NCBI RefSeq assembly: GCF_016859125.1
Contig: NZ_CP069338.1
Span: forward strand, 6,945,501 to 7,009,500
Direction of reading: 5' to 3'
Origin: Archangium violaceum
GTDB taxonomy: Bacteria > Myxococcota > Myxococcia > Myxococcales > Myxococcaceae
Length of the DNA: 64,000 nucleotides
In this document: in pieces, positions 45,437-54,157 of the stretch
How positions within the stretch are numbered: the first letter of the stretch is position 1
How the letters are laid out: each line of letters begins with the position of its first letter
Notes under the pieces: generated by a model
The model's database searches: none
Told to the model about the DNA's origin: nothing
What the model saw: only the letters and a program-made list of their open reading frames with translations
Translations under genes and position numbers: made by a program

Positions 45437-45964
45437 CTACAGCCACATCCGCCAGAGTAGCCCCAGGCGGGTGGTGTAGCCGACCGCCGCCCGCTCGATG
45501 TGGCCCTCGGAGGAGAGGAAGAAGGTGGTGGGGAACTGCTCGACGGCGTAGTCCCGCATGAGCTCGGGGCCACCCAGCAGCACGGGGTAGTCCACCTCCT
45601 GCTCCCGCGCGAAGCGGCGCACTTCCTCCTCGTGCTCGTAGGCCACCGCCACGGACAGCACGTGCGCCGAGCCGCCCACGGTGCCCCGGAGCGCGGACAG
45701 GGTGGAGGACTCGGCCTTGCACACCCCGCACCAGGGGGCCCAGAAGGTGAGCACCACCGGCTTGCCCCGGAGCTCGGACAGGCGCACCTGCTCGCCGGAG
45801 AGGGTGCGCAGGGTGAAGTCCGGCGCCGGAGCACCCGTCGGGAGGTGGCGGGTCTGCCAGGCCGCCACCGCCACGAAGACGAGCACCACCAGGGCGATGT
45901 CCATCGCCTGGCGCACCCACCAGCGCTCGCGCGCCCGATTCCAGGCCTGTCTCAGTGGCTCCAT
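45437..45964 (-). CDS. Membrane-anchored thioredoxin-like redoxin
   Basis: 175 residues from ATG 45964. N-terminal membrane anchor (about 16-36), then a TlpA/ResA-like thioredoxin fold: GAPAPDFTLRTLSGEQVRLS, the active site FWAPWCGVCKAE (CxxC), and cis-Pro in QFPTTFF. Faces the periplasm and probably reduces disulphides or serves haem/cytochrome maturation. An ATG 10 codons upstream (45994) is possible. Its stop codon lies 24 bases from the end of the convergent small membrane protein gene. Confidence 0.9.
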   Translation of the reverse strand: MEPLRQAWNRARERWWVRQAMDIALVVLVFVAVAAWQTRHLPTGAPAPDFTLRTLSGEQVRLSELRGKPVVLTFWAPWCGVCKAESSTLSALRGTVGGSAHVLSVAVAYEHEEEVRRFAREQEVDYPVLLGGPELMRDYAVEQFPTTFFLSSEGHIERAAVGYTTRLGLLWRMWL

Positions 45965-46042
45965 CACCCGTCCCGGGTTCCGCATGCGGGGCATTGTTCA
46001 ACGGACGCGGTCCGGGCGCCACCGTAGCGGCGCTCGGAGGCC

Positions 46043-47239
46043 TCAGAGCACGTCCGCGAGGTTGCGGGCCATGATCCACCCGTCGTGGTAGACGACGCCG
46101 ACCTGCGTGACGGTGTCGCTGCGGTACAGGCCGACCTTCAGGTAGTTGAGCATGCCGGGGAACATGGTGGCGATGTTCCGCTTGGGCAGGACGAGCTGGC
46201 CGTTGTGGTACAGCTCGACGAAGCCGACGCTCGCGTCGGGCGACCACTTCACGTGGAGGATGAAGTCCTGCCACTGGCCACGCACCAGCGGGGCCTTCCA
46301 CACGAGGGTGCCGGGGTCTCCGCCGATGTTCAGCCGGATCTCCTCGCCGTACACATAGAACTCCAGGGGAGGCGAGCCGCTGCTGCCCTCGTGGTGCCAC
46401 TGGGTGAAGAGCTGCCACGTCTTCACGCTCGGGAAGTCCGAGGCGAACATCGTGCTCCATCGGTAGTAGTACTCCGAGCCCACCGCCTCCCGCGTCATCC
46501 TCACCAGCTCGTTGCGGTTGCCGCTGGAATTGATGGGATCATCGCCCTGGCGCACCGTGGCCTTGAGGGCGTACTTCCCCGAGCGCACGGGGGAGGACAC
46601 CACCTGCAGCCGGTCCGCGCTGACCATCTGCGTGCTGGTCCACTGGGTGCGGTCGCCCGTCTCGAAATCGCCGCGCCACACCACGCTGGAGCCCGTCGCG
46701 GGGGCTCCGCACACGCGGGCCTCGGCGATGCTCGCCCAGTCGTTCAGGGTGTTGCCGTAGACGGTGATGCGCAGGCGGCGCGCGGTGCGCGTGGCGAAAG
46801 TGTACGTCTCCGCCGCCGTCGTCGTGCCGCTGCTCTTGCCGGTGTGGACCTGCGTGTAGTTCACCCCGTCCGTGGACACGTACAGGGTGAAGGTGTTGAC
46901 GCGCGTGTTGCCCTGGTGCCACGCGATGGCCGCGCCCGAGAGGGATTGGACCGAGCCCAGATCGTAGTCGATCCACGCGCCCTTGCCGAGGGCGCTCCAG
47001 CGCGTGTCGAGCCGGTCGTCGCGCGTGTTGTTGGCCACGCTGCCCGCGCCATCATCACCGGAGGCGAGCACCGAGCTCGTGGGGAGGGGCGAGCAGTTCT
47101 GGACCGTCAGCGCGGCTCTCGCCGTCGTGAATGTCTCCAATGTCTCCGGTGTTCCTTCGGTGGCGGTGGTATCGGGTGCGCCGCAAGCGGTGCCAACGAT
47201 GACGAGCAGCATTTCAGCCAGCAGAAGGGTCTTCTTCAC
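46043..47239 (-). CDS. Discoidin-domain, lyase-like surface lipoprotein
   Basis: 398 residues. Lipoprotein signal with VGTAC (Cys19). An F5/8-type C (discoidin, CBM32-like) domain at about 50-175: DDRLDTRWSALGKGAWIDYD and TFTLYVSTDGVNYTQVHTG. The C-terminal 220 residues have the heparin-lyase-I-like jelly roll: WRGDFETGDRTQW, RNELVRM, WSTMFASDFP, and VRGQWQDFILHVKWSPD. Together they suggest a secreted polysaccharide-binding, probably polysaccharide-degrading enzyme. Substrate unknown. Confidence 0.85.
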   Translation of the reverse strand: MKKTLLLAEMLLVIVGTACGAPDTTATEGTPETLETFTTARAALTVQNCSPLPTSSVLASGDDGAGSVANNTRDDRLDTRWSALGKGAWIDYDLGSVQSLSGAAIAWHQGNTRVNTFTLYVSTDGVNYTQVHTGKSSGTTTAAETYTFATRTARRLRITVYGNTLNDWASIAEARVCGAPATGSSVVWRGDFETGDRTQWTSTQMVSADRLQVVSSPVRSGKYALKATVRQGDDPINSSGNRNELVRMTREAVGSEYYYRWSTMFASDFPSVKTWQLFTQWHHEGSSGSPPLEFYVYGEEIRLNIGGDPGTLVWKAPLVRGQWQDFILHVKWSPDASVGFVELYHNGQLVLPKRNIATMFPGMLNYLKVGLYRSDTVTQVGVVYHDGWIMARNLADVL

Positions 47240-47786
47240 GGGGACGGTCCTGGAGGGGTTGAAGACAGACAGCGGGGGGAATGACTGACTTCGGGACGAG
47301 GCCCTCCCGTTCGCGCCACCCGCGGCTCATCGCCCTGGCGCTCGGAGAGGGATGGGAGGGGGTGTGGCGCGTGTGCGCTTGCTCTGAGCATCCAATATTG
47401 TTGTTTTGTACTCAACGCAGAAGGTGATGCCTGCCTGCCAGGCAGGCGAGCGCGGCAAAGTGTTTCAAGCCATCGAGCTGTAATTGTGCACACGTGCTTT
47501 TCGAGGCCGGCACGCGTGGCGTGGAACGCGAATCTTGCGCGAGGCCGTGCCCACCCTGGCGTCGGGGTTCGGGCAATCGCATACACCGTCCGGCTCAGGT
47601 GGACCGCGCGCCTCGCGTGGGTCGGGACGGACAGCGGGTGTCTCCGAGCGGAGGACGGGCGTCCATCATGAGCGAGCCCGCGCGGGAAATCCACGAGGCC
47701 CCCGTGGCCGCGCGGCATGTCGATTGTCGAATCGAGTTTCGAGCCCGGCGGGCCGGAATTACACCCTGTGTCGGAGGGCCACGAAC
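47240..47786. other. Long divergent intergenic region
   Basis: Separates the divergent lyase-like and citrate synthase-like genes. I find no convincing gene. Bases 47380-47480 are much more AT-rich than the genome average, with CAATATTGTTGTTTTG, and carry the 19-base palindrome listed next, so promoters are likely there. Confidence 0.5.
47429..47447. promoter_or_regulatory. 19-bp inverted repeat with one-base centre
   Basis: GCCTGCCTGCCAGGCAGGC: nine-base arms around one C. Near the AT-rich stretch, 190 bases from the lyase start. Lack of a loop favours an operator over a terminator. Confidence 0.35.
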
Positions 47787-48887
47787 ATGGACGCGACGCA
47801 GGCTGTGGTGCAGGCGGGTCTCGAGGGAGTGGTGGTGGCGGAGACCCGGTTGAGTGAGGTGGACGGCGAGCGGGGACGGCTGGTGATTGCAGGCGGCGAC
47901 GTGGAGTCACTCGCCGGGAAGGTCTCGTTCGAGGAGGTCTGCGCGAGGCTCTGGGCTCCGTACGCGAAGGAGCCATTGCCCGCGTCGCTCCAGGCGGCGC
48001 TGGGAGAGGCGAGGGTTCGCGCCTTCGGCCTGCTCGAGAGGGGAGGGGATGCGCTCGATGCGCCGGATGCCATGGACGCGCTCCGGGCCGCCGCGGCCCA
48101 TGTCCCGTCGCACCCGGGCGGTGAGCTGGACACGTTCGTCCAGTTGACGGGGGCCCTGGCCGTGTTCACGGGCGCATGGGCGAGGCGCGCGCGTGGCCTG
48201 GCTCCCGTTCGGCCGGATCCGGCCCTGTCCCTGGCGGAGGATCTGCTGCGCATGGTGGGGGGCGAGGCCCGGCCCGAGCGGGCCGCCGGGCTCGATGCCT
48301 ACCTGGTCACCGTCTCCGACCACGGGCTGAATGCCTCCACATTCACCGCGCGGGTGATTGCCTCGACGGGCTCCGACGCGGTGTCGGCGGTGGTGGGCGC
48401 CATCGGGGCGTTGAAGGGTCCGCTGCATGGTGGCGCACCCGGGCCGGTGCTGGACATGCTCGATGCCATCGGAGGTCCGGAGGGGGCCGCCGCGTGGCTC
48501 GAGGCGGAGCTGCGGGCCGGGCGTCGCATCATGGGCATGGGCCATCGCATCTACCGCGTGAGGGATCCTCGCGCGGCGGTGCTGGAGCGCGCCATCGAGC
48601 GGCTCGAGCACGGGGGCCTGCGGACCGAGCGGCTCGCCCTGGCGCGTGCGGTGGAGCGCGCGGCCGAGGAGCTCCTCCGCCAGCGCTACCCGGACCGGCC
48701 GCTGCGCGCGAACGTGGAGTTCTACACGGCCGTGTTGCTCGACGCGGTGGGGTTGGATCGCACGTTGTTCTCGGCCGTGTTCGCCTGCGGCCGGGTGGCC
48801 GGGTGGCTGGGCCATGTCGCCGAGCAGCGGGCCTCCGGTCGACTCATCCGCCCCGCGTCCCGCTATGTGGGGCCGATGCCGGATTGA
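47787..48887 (+). CDS. Citrate synthase family protein
   Basis: 366 residues from ATG 47787 with GGAGGG 8 bases upstream. Citrate-synthase motifs: SDHGLNASTFTARV (first His), LKGPLHGGAPG (second His), MGMGHRIYRVRDPRA (second half of the active site) and NVEFYTAVLLDAVGL (catalytic Asp region). Shorter than the housekeeping enzyme (about 430), closer to the citrate/2-methylcitrate synthase or CitZ-like subfamily. Stands alone; whether it uses acetyl-CoA or propionyl-CoA is not decidable. Confidence 0.9.
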   Translation: MDATQAVVQAGLEGVVVAETRLSEVDGERGRLVIAGGDVESLAGKVSFEEVCARLWAPYAKEPLPASLQAALGEARVRAFGLLERGGDALDAPDAMDALRAAAAHVPSHPGGELDTFVQLTGALAVFTGAWARRARGLAPVRPDPALSLAEDLLRMVGGEARPERAAGLDAYLVTVSDHGLNASTFTARVIASTGSDAVSAVVGAIGALKGPLHGGAPGPVLDMLDAIGGPEGAAAWLEAELRAGRRIMGMGHRIYRVRDPRAAVLERAIERLEHGGLRTERLALARAVERAAEELLRQRYPDRPLRANVEFYTAVLLDAVGLDRTLFSAVFACGRVAGWLGHVAEQRASGRLIRPASRYVGPMPD

Positions 48888-48982
48888 GGACGGATGCGGA
48901 CGGGCCGTGCGCACAAAGTCTTTGACCCGGCTCTTCCCGTGGGGACCAATGCCGTGCGAAGTGCGCTCAAAGGAGACCGCGC

Positions 48983-51043
48983 ATGACACGATTGCTCCCC
49001 GTCCTCTTCCTGCTCGCCGCCGGGTCCGCCCGTGCCGACGAAGGCATGTGGACCTTCAACAACTTCCCCTCCGAGCTGGTGAAGTCGCGCTACGGCTTCG
49101 CGCCCGACGCGGAATGGCTGAAGCGGGTCCAGCTCTCCGCGGCCCGCATCGCCGGGGGCTGCTCGGCCAGCTTCGTGTCCCCCAACGGGCTGGTGATGAC
49201 CAACCACCACTGCGTCCGCGAGTGCGTGCAGCAGCTCTCCACGCCGCGGAGCGACCTCATCGTGAAGGGCTTCTCCGCCGCCACCGCGCAGCAGGAGCGG
49301 CAGTGTCCCGCCTTCGAGGTCAACCGACTGGTGGAGATCTCCGACGTCACCGAGCAGGTGACGAAGGCCACCCAGGGCAAGGAGGGCGCGGCCTTCCGCG
49401 ACGCGCAGCGGGCGGAGTTCGCGCGGCTGGAGAAGACGTGCGCCACCGCTCCGGACATCCGCTGTGACGTGGTGACGCTGTACCAGGGCGGCATGTACAA
49501 CCTCTACAAGTACCAGCGCTTCCAGGACGTGCGGCTGGTGTTCGCCCCCGAGGAGGCCATCGCCTTCTTCGGTGGGGATCCGGACAACTTCGAGTTCCCC
49601 CGCTACGACTACGACGTGGCCTTCGTGCGCGTGTACCAGGACGGCAAGCCGGCGAAGGTGGACAACTACCTCCGCTGGTCGGCCCGGGGCGCGCAGCCGG
49701 GAGAGCTGACCTTCGTGGCCGGGCACCCGGGTGGCACCTCGCGCCTGCTGACGGTGGCCCAGCTCCTCTACCAGCGCGACTACGCCCTGCCCGAACGGCT
49801 CTTCCAGCTGGCGCAGCTGCGCGGGATGCTCGACGAGTTCCAGCAGCGCGGCCCCGAGTACACCCGCATCTCCAACAACCTCAAGTTCGGTGTGGAGAAC
49901 AGCTACAAGGCGCTGGTGGGCCGGCGCGAGGCGCTCGTGGACCGGGAGTTCTTCGCCAAGAAGGTCGCCGAGGAGCAGAAGCTGCGCGACTGGGTGAAGG
50001 CGGATCCCGAGCGGCAGAAGCGCTACGGCCAGGCCTGGGACAACATCGCCCGGGCCACGGACACGCTGCGCGACATGCGCCTGCGGCTGCGGTGGTTGGA
50101 GCAGGCCGCCGGGGCGGGCTCGGACCTCTTCAACTACGCGCGGGTGCTCGCCCGCTCGGCGCAGGAGCTGTCCAAGCCCAACGAGCAGCGGCTGGAGGAG
50201 TTCACCGAGGCGCGCAAGCCCGAGCTGGAGCAGCAGCTCTTCAGCCCGGCCCCCGTCTATCCGAAGCTCGAGGAGGCGATGCTCGGCTTCTACCTGACGA
50301 AGCTGCGCGAGGTGCTCGGGCCGGATGATCCGGTGGTGAAGAAGGCGCTGGGCAAGCAGTCTCCGCGGGCGCTCGCTCGCAAGTGGGTGGCTGGCACCCG
50401 CCTGGCCTCCCCCCAGGTTCGCCGCCAGCTCTACCAGGGCGGCGCGGCGGCCATCGGCGCCTCGAAGGATCCGATGCTGGAGTTCGTCCGCTCCATCGAC
50501 GAGGAGGCTCGCGCCATCCGCGAGCGCTACGAGGAGGAGGTGGAGTCCGTCGCCGACAAGAATGGCGAGCTCATCGCCCGGGCCCGCTTCGAGGCCTTTG
50601 GCACCAGCACCTACCCGGATGCAACCTTCACGCTGCGTCTGTCCTTCGGGCAGGTGAAGGGCTACACGGAGGAGGGGCGGCAGGTGGAGCCCATCACCCG
50701 CATCGCCGGCCTCTACGAGCGCGCCACCGGTGAGGATCCCTTCCGTCTTCCCCCGAGCTGGCTCCAGGCCAAACCCCGGTTGGATCTCCAGACGCCGTTC
50801 AACTTCGTGAGCACCAACGACATCATCGGGGGCAACTCGGGCTCACCCATCTTCAACAAGGACGCGGAGATCGTCGGCATCGTCTTCGACGGCAACATCG
50901 GGTCCCTGGGGGGCGAGTACGGCTTCGACGAGTCCGTCAACCGCACCGTATCCGTCCACAGCGAGGGTATCCTCGAGGGCCTTCGCAAGGTCTACAACGC
51001 CCGCCGGCTCCTGGAGGAATTGGGGCAGGGTGGGGGCGAGTAG
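48983..51043 (+). CDS. S46 family dipeptidyl peptidase
   Basis: 686 residues. Signal peptide ending ARA, then DEGMWTFNNFP, the first-block NGLVMTNHHCVREC (His75/76) and the serine motif GGNSGSPIFN (about 617), as in DPP7/DPP11. FDGNIGSLGGEYGFDE at the C-terminus is typical. S46 enzymes release dipeptides from the N-terminus of peptides in the periplasm. Fits a predatory, protein-degrading lifestyle. Confidence 0.93.
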   Translation: MTRLLPVLFLLAAGSARADEGMWTFNNFPSELVKSRYGFAPDAEWLKRVQLSAARIAGGCSASFVSPNGLVMTNHHCVRECVQQLSTPRSDLIVKGFSAATAQQERQCPAFEVNRLVEISDVTEQVTKATQGKEGAAFRDAQRAEFARLEKTCATAPDIRCDVVTLYQGGMYNLYKYQRFQDVRLVFAPEEAIAFFGGDPDNFEFPRYDYDVAFVRVYQDGKPAKVDNYLRWSARGAQPGELTFVAGHPGGTSRLLTVAQLLYQRDYALPERLFQLAQLRGMLDEFQQRGPEYTRISNNLKFGVENSYKALVGRREALVDREFFAKKVAEEQKLRDWVKADPERQKRYGQAWDNIARATDTLRDMRLRLRWLEQAAGAGSDLFNYARVLARSAQELSKPNEQRLEEFTEARKPELEQQLFSPAPVYPKLEEAMLGFYLTKLREVLGPDDPVVKKALGKQSPRALARKWVAGTRLASPQVRRQLYQGGAAAIGASKDPMLEFVRSIDEEARAIRERYEEEVESVADKNGELIARARFEAFGTSTYPDATFTLRLSFGQVKGYTEEGRQVEPITRIAGLYERATGEDPFRLPPSWLQAKPRLDLQTPFNFVSTNDIIGGNSGSPIFNKDAEIVGIVFDGNIGSLGGEYGFDESVNRTVSVHSEGILEGLRKVYNARRLLEELGQGGGE

Positions 51044-51140
51044 GATACGGCGCGAGAAAATCCGCTCGATTCCAGGCAGTATGTCCGCGCGGCTGAATCG
51101 TTCAGAGGTGTGCGGGCGACATGTCCTCAGGGAGGTATGG

Positions 51141-52613
51141 ATGCGAGCGGCCATCTTCTTCTCGGTTCTCCTGATGGGGGGGCTGCTGGTGGGGTGTGCC
51201 TCGCGACAGGGTTCCTTCAGGTTGGAGACGCAGGAGGATGCCGTCTACGAGCACCCCCTGGAGGAGGTCTGGCCCGTGGTGCGGGACTGGTTCCGGGACA
51301 GGGGGTTCCGGTACCAGGAGGACGAGGCCCACTTCGTGTTGCAGACGCAGTGGCGCGAGGAGTTCGCCGGCTCGAGGGTTGCGGGCCACTGGCACCGCTA
51401 CACCGTCATCGGCAAGAGGGAGTCGCCGTCGCGGAGCCAGGTGTGGGTCATCCGCACCAGCCGCGGCCCCCATGGAGCGCCCGTCAACGCGGCGAAGCAG
51501 CCGGACTGGGACATGGGCCGCGCTCCGGGTCCTGGCCCCGCGGGGTTGCCGGGAGAGGAGGTGCGCGTGGAGGAGATGGACGTGCGCGTGCCCTCCTTCG
51601 AGTCGCCCCTGCTCTTCGTCCCCGAGGAGTCCGTGACGAACGTCACCCTCCCCCTGCAATCGCCCGGCGTGACGGGCGAGTCCCTCCAGGGCGCGCGCGA
51701 CTTCGTGATGGAGTGGACGATGAGGGATCGGATCGTCCCGGAGCTGGACGCGCGGAACAAGGGCGTGGAGGGGCCGACGCTGAGGGCGACGAAGCAGGAG
51801 CCGGGCGGCGGTTCCATCGAGTGTGGCCTGCCCATCATCGGGTTGGCCGGGCAGGCGCAGCGGGGCAGGGTGATGCTGCTGGGCGAGCTGCACGGCACGC
51901 GCGAGGTTCCCCGCTTCGTGGCGCTAGGGGCCTGCCAGGTCGCCACCCGGGGCATCCCGGTGACGGTGGGCCTGGAGATGCCGGTGGCGGACCAGGAGCG
52001 CGTGCGGCGCTTCATCGCGAGCGCGGGCACCGAGCACGATCATGCGTTGCTGATGGAGAGCCCCTTCTGGCGCAGCCCGTACCCGGACGGCCGCGGCAGT
52101 GAGGCGGTGGTGCGGTTGCTGGAGCAGTTGCGCTGGTTGCGCGCCCAGGGGTTGGACGTGCGGGCCTTCGTCTTCGATCACCCGGAGCTGCAGGGCGAGG
52201 CCCGCGAGGCGGCCATGGCCCGGACCATCCTCTCCGAGGTGGAGACCGGCGCCGAGCGCTTCTTCCTCGTCGTCACCGGCAACATCCATCCCCGTACCCA
52301 GCCCGGCGTGCCGTGGGATCTGGGCTACCGCCCCATGGGCTACATGCTCGCCCGCAAGCTGCCCTCCCTGCTGTCGTTGGACGTGGCCTTCGACAGCGGG
52401 ACGGCGTGGATCTGCTTCGTGGGGAAGGGGGATTCCCTCGAGTGTGGTGAGCGGCCCACGAAGGGCAAGGACAACGGAGACCGGTACTTCGTCTCCCTCT
52501 TCGAGCGGCCAAGTGAGTCCGGCTTCCACGGTGTCTTCTACGTGGGGGCGGTGTCGGCCTCGCCTCCGGCGGTGCGTCATGGCGAGCACACCTCCGATGC
52601 CAATCCGATGTGA
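51141..52613 (+). CDS. ChaN/TraB-like lipoprotein, paralogue A
   Basis: 490 residues from ATG 51141 (GGGAGG 5 bases upstream). Lipobox LVGC (Cys20). An N-terminal BamC-like domain (VYEHPLEEVWPVVRDWF) is followed by a domain with LLGELHGTREVPRF, the GExHGTxE signature of the TraB/GumN/ChaN/EreA group, and a conserved VTGNIHPRTQPG, which may supply further metal-binding histidines. C-terminus DRYFVSLFE and GFHGVFYVGAVSASPPAV. Tandem with a paralogue that shares all of these landmarks. Outer-envelope protein; function unknown, possibly metal-dependent hydrolase. Confidence 0.75.
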   Translation: MRAAIFFSVLLMGGLLVGCASRQGSFRLETQEDAVYEHPLEEVWPVVRDWFRDRGFRYQEDEAHFVLQTQWREEFAGSRVAGHWHRYTVIGKRESPSRSQVWVIRTSRGPHGAPVNAAKQPDWDMGRAPGPGPAGLPGEEVRVEEMDVRVPSFESPLLFVPEESVTNVTLPLQSPGVTGESLQGARDFVMEWTMRDRIVPELDARNKGVEGPTLRATKQEPGGGSIECGLPIIGLAGQAQRGRVMLLGELHGTREVPRFVALGACQVATRGIPVTVGLEMPVADQERVRRFIASAGTEHDHALLMESPFWRSPYPDGRGSEAVVRLLEQLRWLRAQGLDVRAFVFDHPELQGEAREAAMARTILSEVETGAERFFLVVTGNIHPRTQPGVPWDLGYRPMGYMLARKLPSLLSLDVAFDSGTAWICFVGKGDSLECGERPTKGKDNGDRYFVSLFERPSESGFHGVFYVGAVSASPPAVRHGEHTSDANPM

Positions 52614-52674
52614 GAACAGGCGCTCGCGTCGTGGACCGCGGGCATCTCGCCGAGAACCCAGGAGGAAGCCCTGC

Positions 52675-54090
52675 ATGAGACGGATGGCCTTCGGTTGTGT
52701 GTTGCTGCTGGTGGCGCTGTCGGGATGTACCTCTCGCTTCATCGACTTCGCCCCGGACGAGGAGGCCATCTACGAGCAGCCCATCGACGAGGTCTGGCCG
52801 ATGGTGCGGACCTACTTCATCGAGAACGGCTTCACCTTCCGAGAGGTGCCGGGCGCGGCCTCGCTGGAGACGGAGTGGCGTCAGGAGTTCGCCGGCTCGA
52901 AGGTCGCGGCCTACTGGCACCGGTATCTGGTGAGCGCCAAACCCGAGGGGCCCCACCGCTGCAAGCTGGTCATCACCCGCACCTCCCGCAGCGTCAACAA
53001 GGCGCTGAAGGCCGCGGGCAGCGACCTGCTGTGGGGTGTGGATGGGCGAACCCTGGACAATCCCTCGGGCATGGGCAGCTCCATGGCCATGGACGCGGAG
53101 GCGCAGCAGTCGTGGGGCGACAACAACATCGTGGGTGAGTCCCAGCAGACCGCGCGCGACATGGTGCTCGAGTGGAAGGTGTTCCGGAGGGTTTCCCCGG
53201 TGCTCGCGAACAACGCGAGGAAGTCCAGCGCGACGCCCGACGTGGTGGTGCTGAAGGACACCAGCATCGAGTGTGGCCTGCCCATCCTGGGCCTGGGCAA
53301 GCTGGCGCGTCCGGGCAACGTGGTGTTGCTGGGTGAGCTGCACGGCACGCAGGAGGTGCCGCACTTCATCGCCCAGAGCGCGTGCCAGGCGGCCACCCAG
53401 GGCATCCCCGTGACGGTGGGCCTGGAGGTGCCGGACGCCAACCAGGCGCGGCTCGAGACCTTCCTGGCCAGTGAGGGCAAGGAGGATGACTGGGCGAAGC
53501 TGATGGAGAGCCCCTTCTGGCGCAGCCCGTACCCGGATGGTCGCAACAGCGAGGGCGTGGTCTACCTCATCGAGGCCCTGCGCAAGCTGCGCAGCCAGGG
53601 GTTGGACGTGAAGATCTTCGCCTATGATCGTCCGCCGCTCGAGGGTGACGCGCGCGAGGAGGCCATGGCCCGGAAGGTGATGGAAGTGGCCGGCCAGTCC
53701 CAGAAGCGGGCCCTGCTGGTGGTGAGCGGCAACCTCCACCCGCGTCAGGTGAAGGGGCTTCCGTGGAACCCGGACTACCGCCCCATGGGCCATCGTCTCG
53801 CGAGCCTGCTGCCGAACGTGTTCTCGCTGGACGTGGCCTACAACAGCGGCTCGGCGTGGATCTGCGCCCTGAACAAGGAGCAGACGCTGGACTGCGGCGT
53901 GAAGCCGGCCAAGGGCCAGGACAACGGGGACCGCTACTTCGTGCAGCTGTTCGACGGCAAGAATGCCCAGGGCTATCACGGCATCTTCTACGTGGGCGCG
54001 GTGTCGGCCTCGTTGCCGGCCGTGCAACACGGCGTGGAGCCCGCGGGCGGCGCGCAGGCCACCATTCCGTCGGCCGAGCCCTCGCCGTAG
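52675..54090 (+). CDS. ChaN/TraB-like lipoprotein, paralogue B
   Basis: 471 residues from ATG 52675 (GGAGGAAG 6-9 bases upstream). Lipobox LSGC (Cys18), IYEQPIDEVWPMVRTYF, LLGELHGTQEVPHF, SPFWRSPYPDGR, VSGNLHPRQVKG, and a DRYFVQLFD / GYHGIFYVGAVSASLPAV C-terminus, matching paralogue A throughout. The region between the two domains differs the most (Met/Ala-rich here, Pro/Gly-rich in A). The two genes are 61 bases apart on the same strand and arose by duplication. Confidence 0.75.
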   Translation: MRRMAFGCVLLLVALSGCTSRFIDFAPDEEAIYEQPIDEVWPMVRTYFIENGFTFREVPGAASLETEWRQEFAGSKVAAYWHRYLVSAKPEGPHRCKLVITRTSRSVNKALKAAGSDLLWGVDGRTLDNPSGMGSSMAMDAEAQQSWGDNNIVGESQQTARDMVLEWKVFRRVSPVLANNARKSSATPDVVVLKDTSIECGLPILGLGKLARPGNVVLLGELHGTQEVPHFIAQSACQAATQGIPVTVGLEVPDANQARLETFLASEGKEDDWAKLMESPFWRSPYPDGRNSEGVVYLIEALRKLRSQGLDVKIFAYDRPPLEGDAREEAMARKVMEVAGQSQKRALLVVSGNLHPRQVKGLPWNPDYRPMGHRLASLLPNVFSLDVAYNSGSAWICALNKEQTLDCGVKPAKGQDNGDRYFVQLFDGKNAQGYHGIFYVGAVSASLPAVQHGVEPAGGAQATIPSAEPSP

Positions 54091-54157
54091 CCCCTACCCG
54101 GCACCTCCCCCGCCTTTCCTGTGGCGGGGCCCGGCGGCGGCGCTAGCCTGGGGGGGA

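Noticed and set aside
47484-47786. In-frame extension upstream of the citrate synthase-like gene
   Set aside because: Arg/Gly-rich and unlike the family; ATG 47787 has a good ribosome site.
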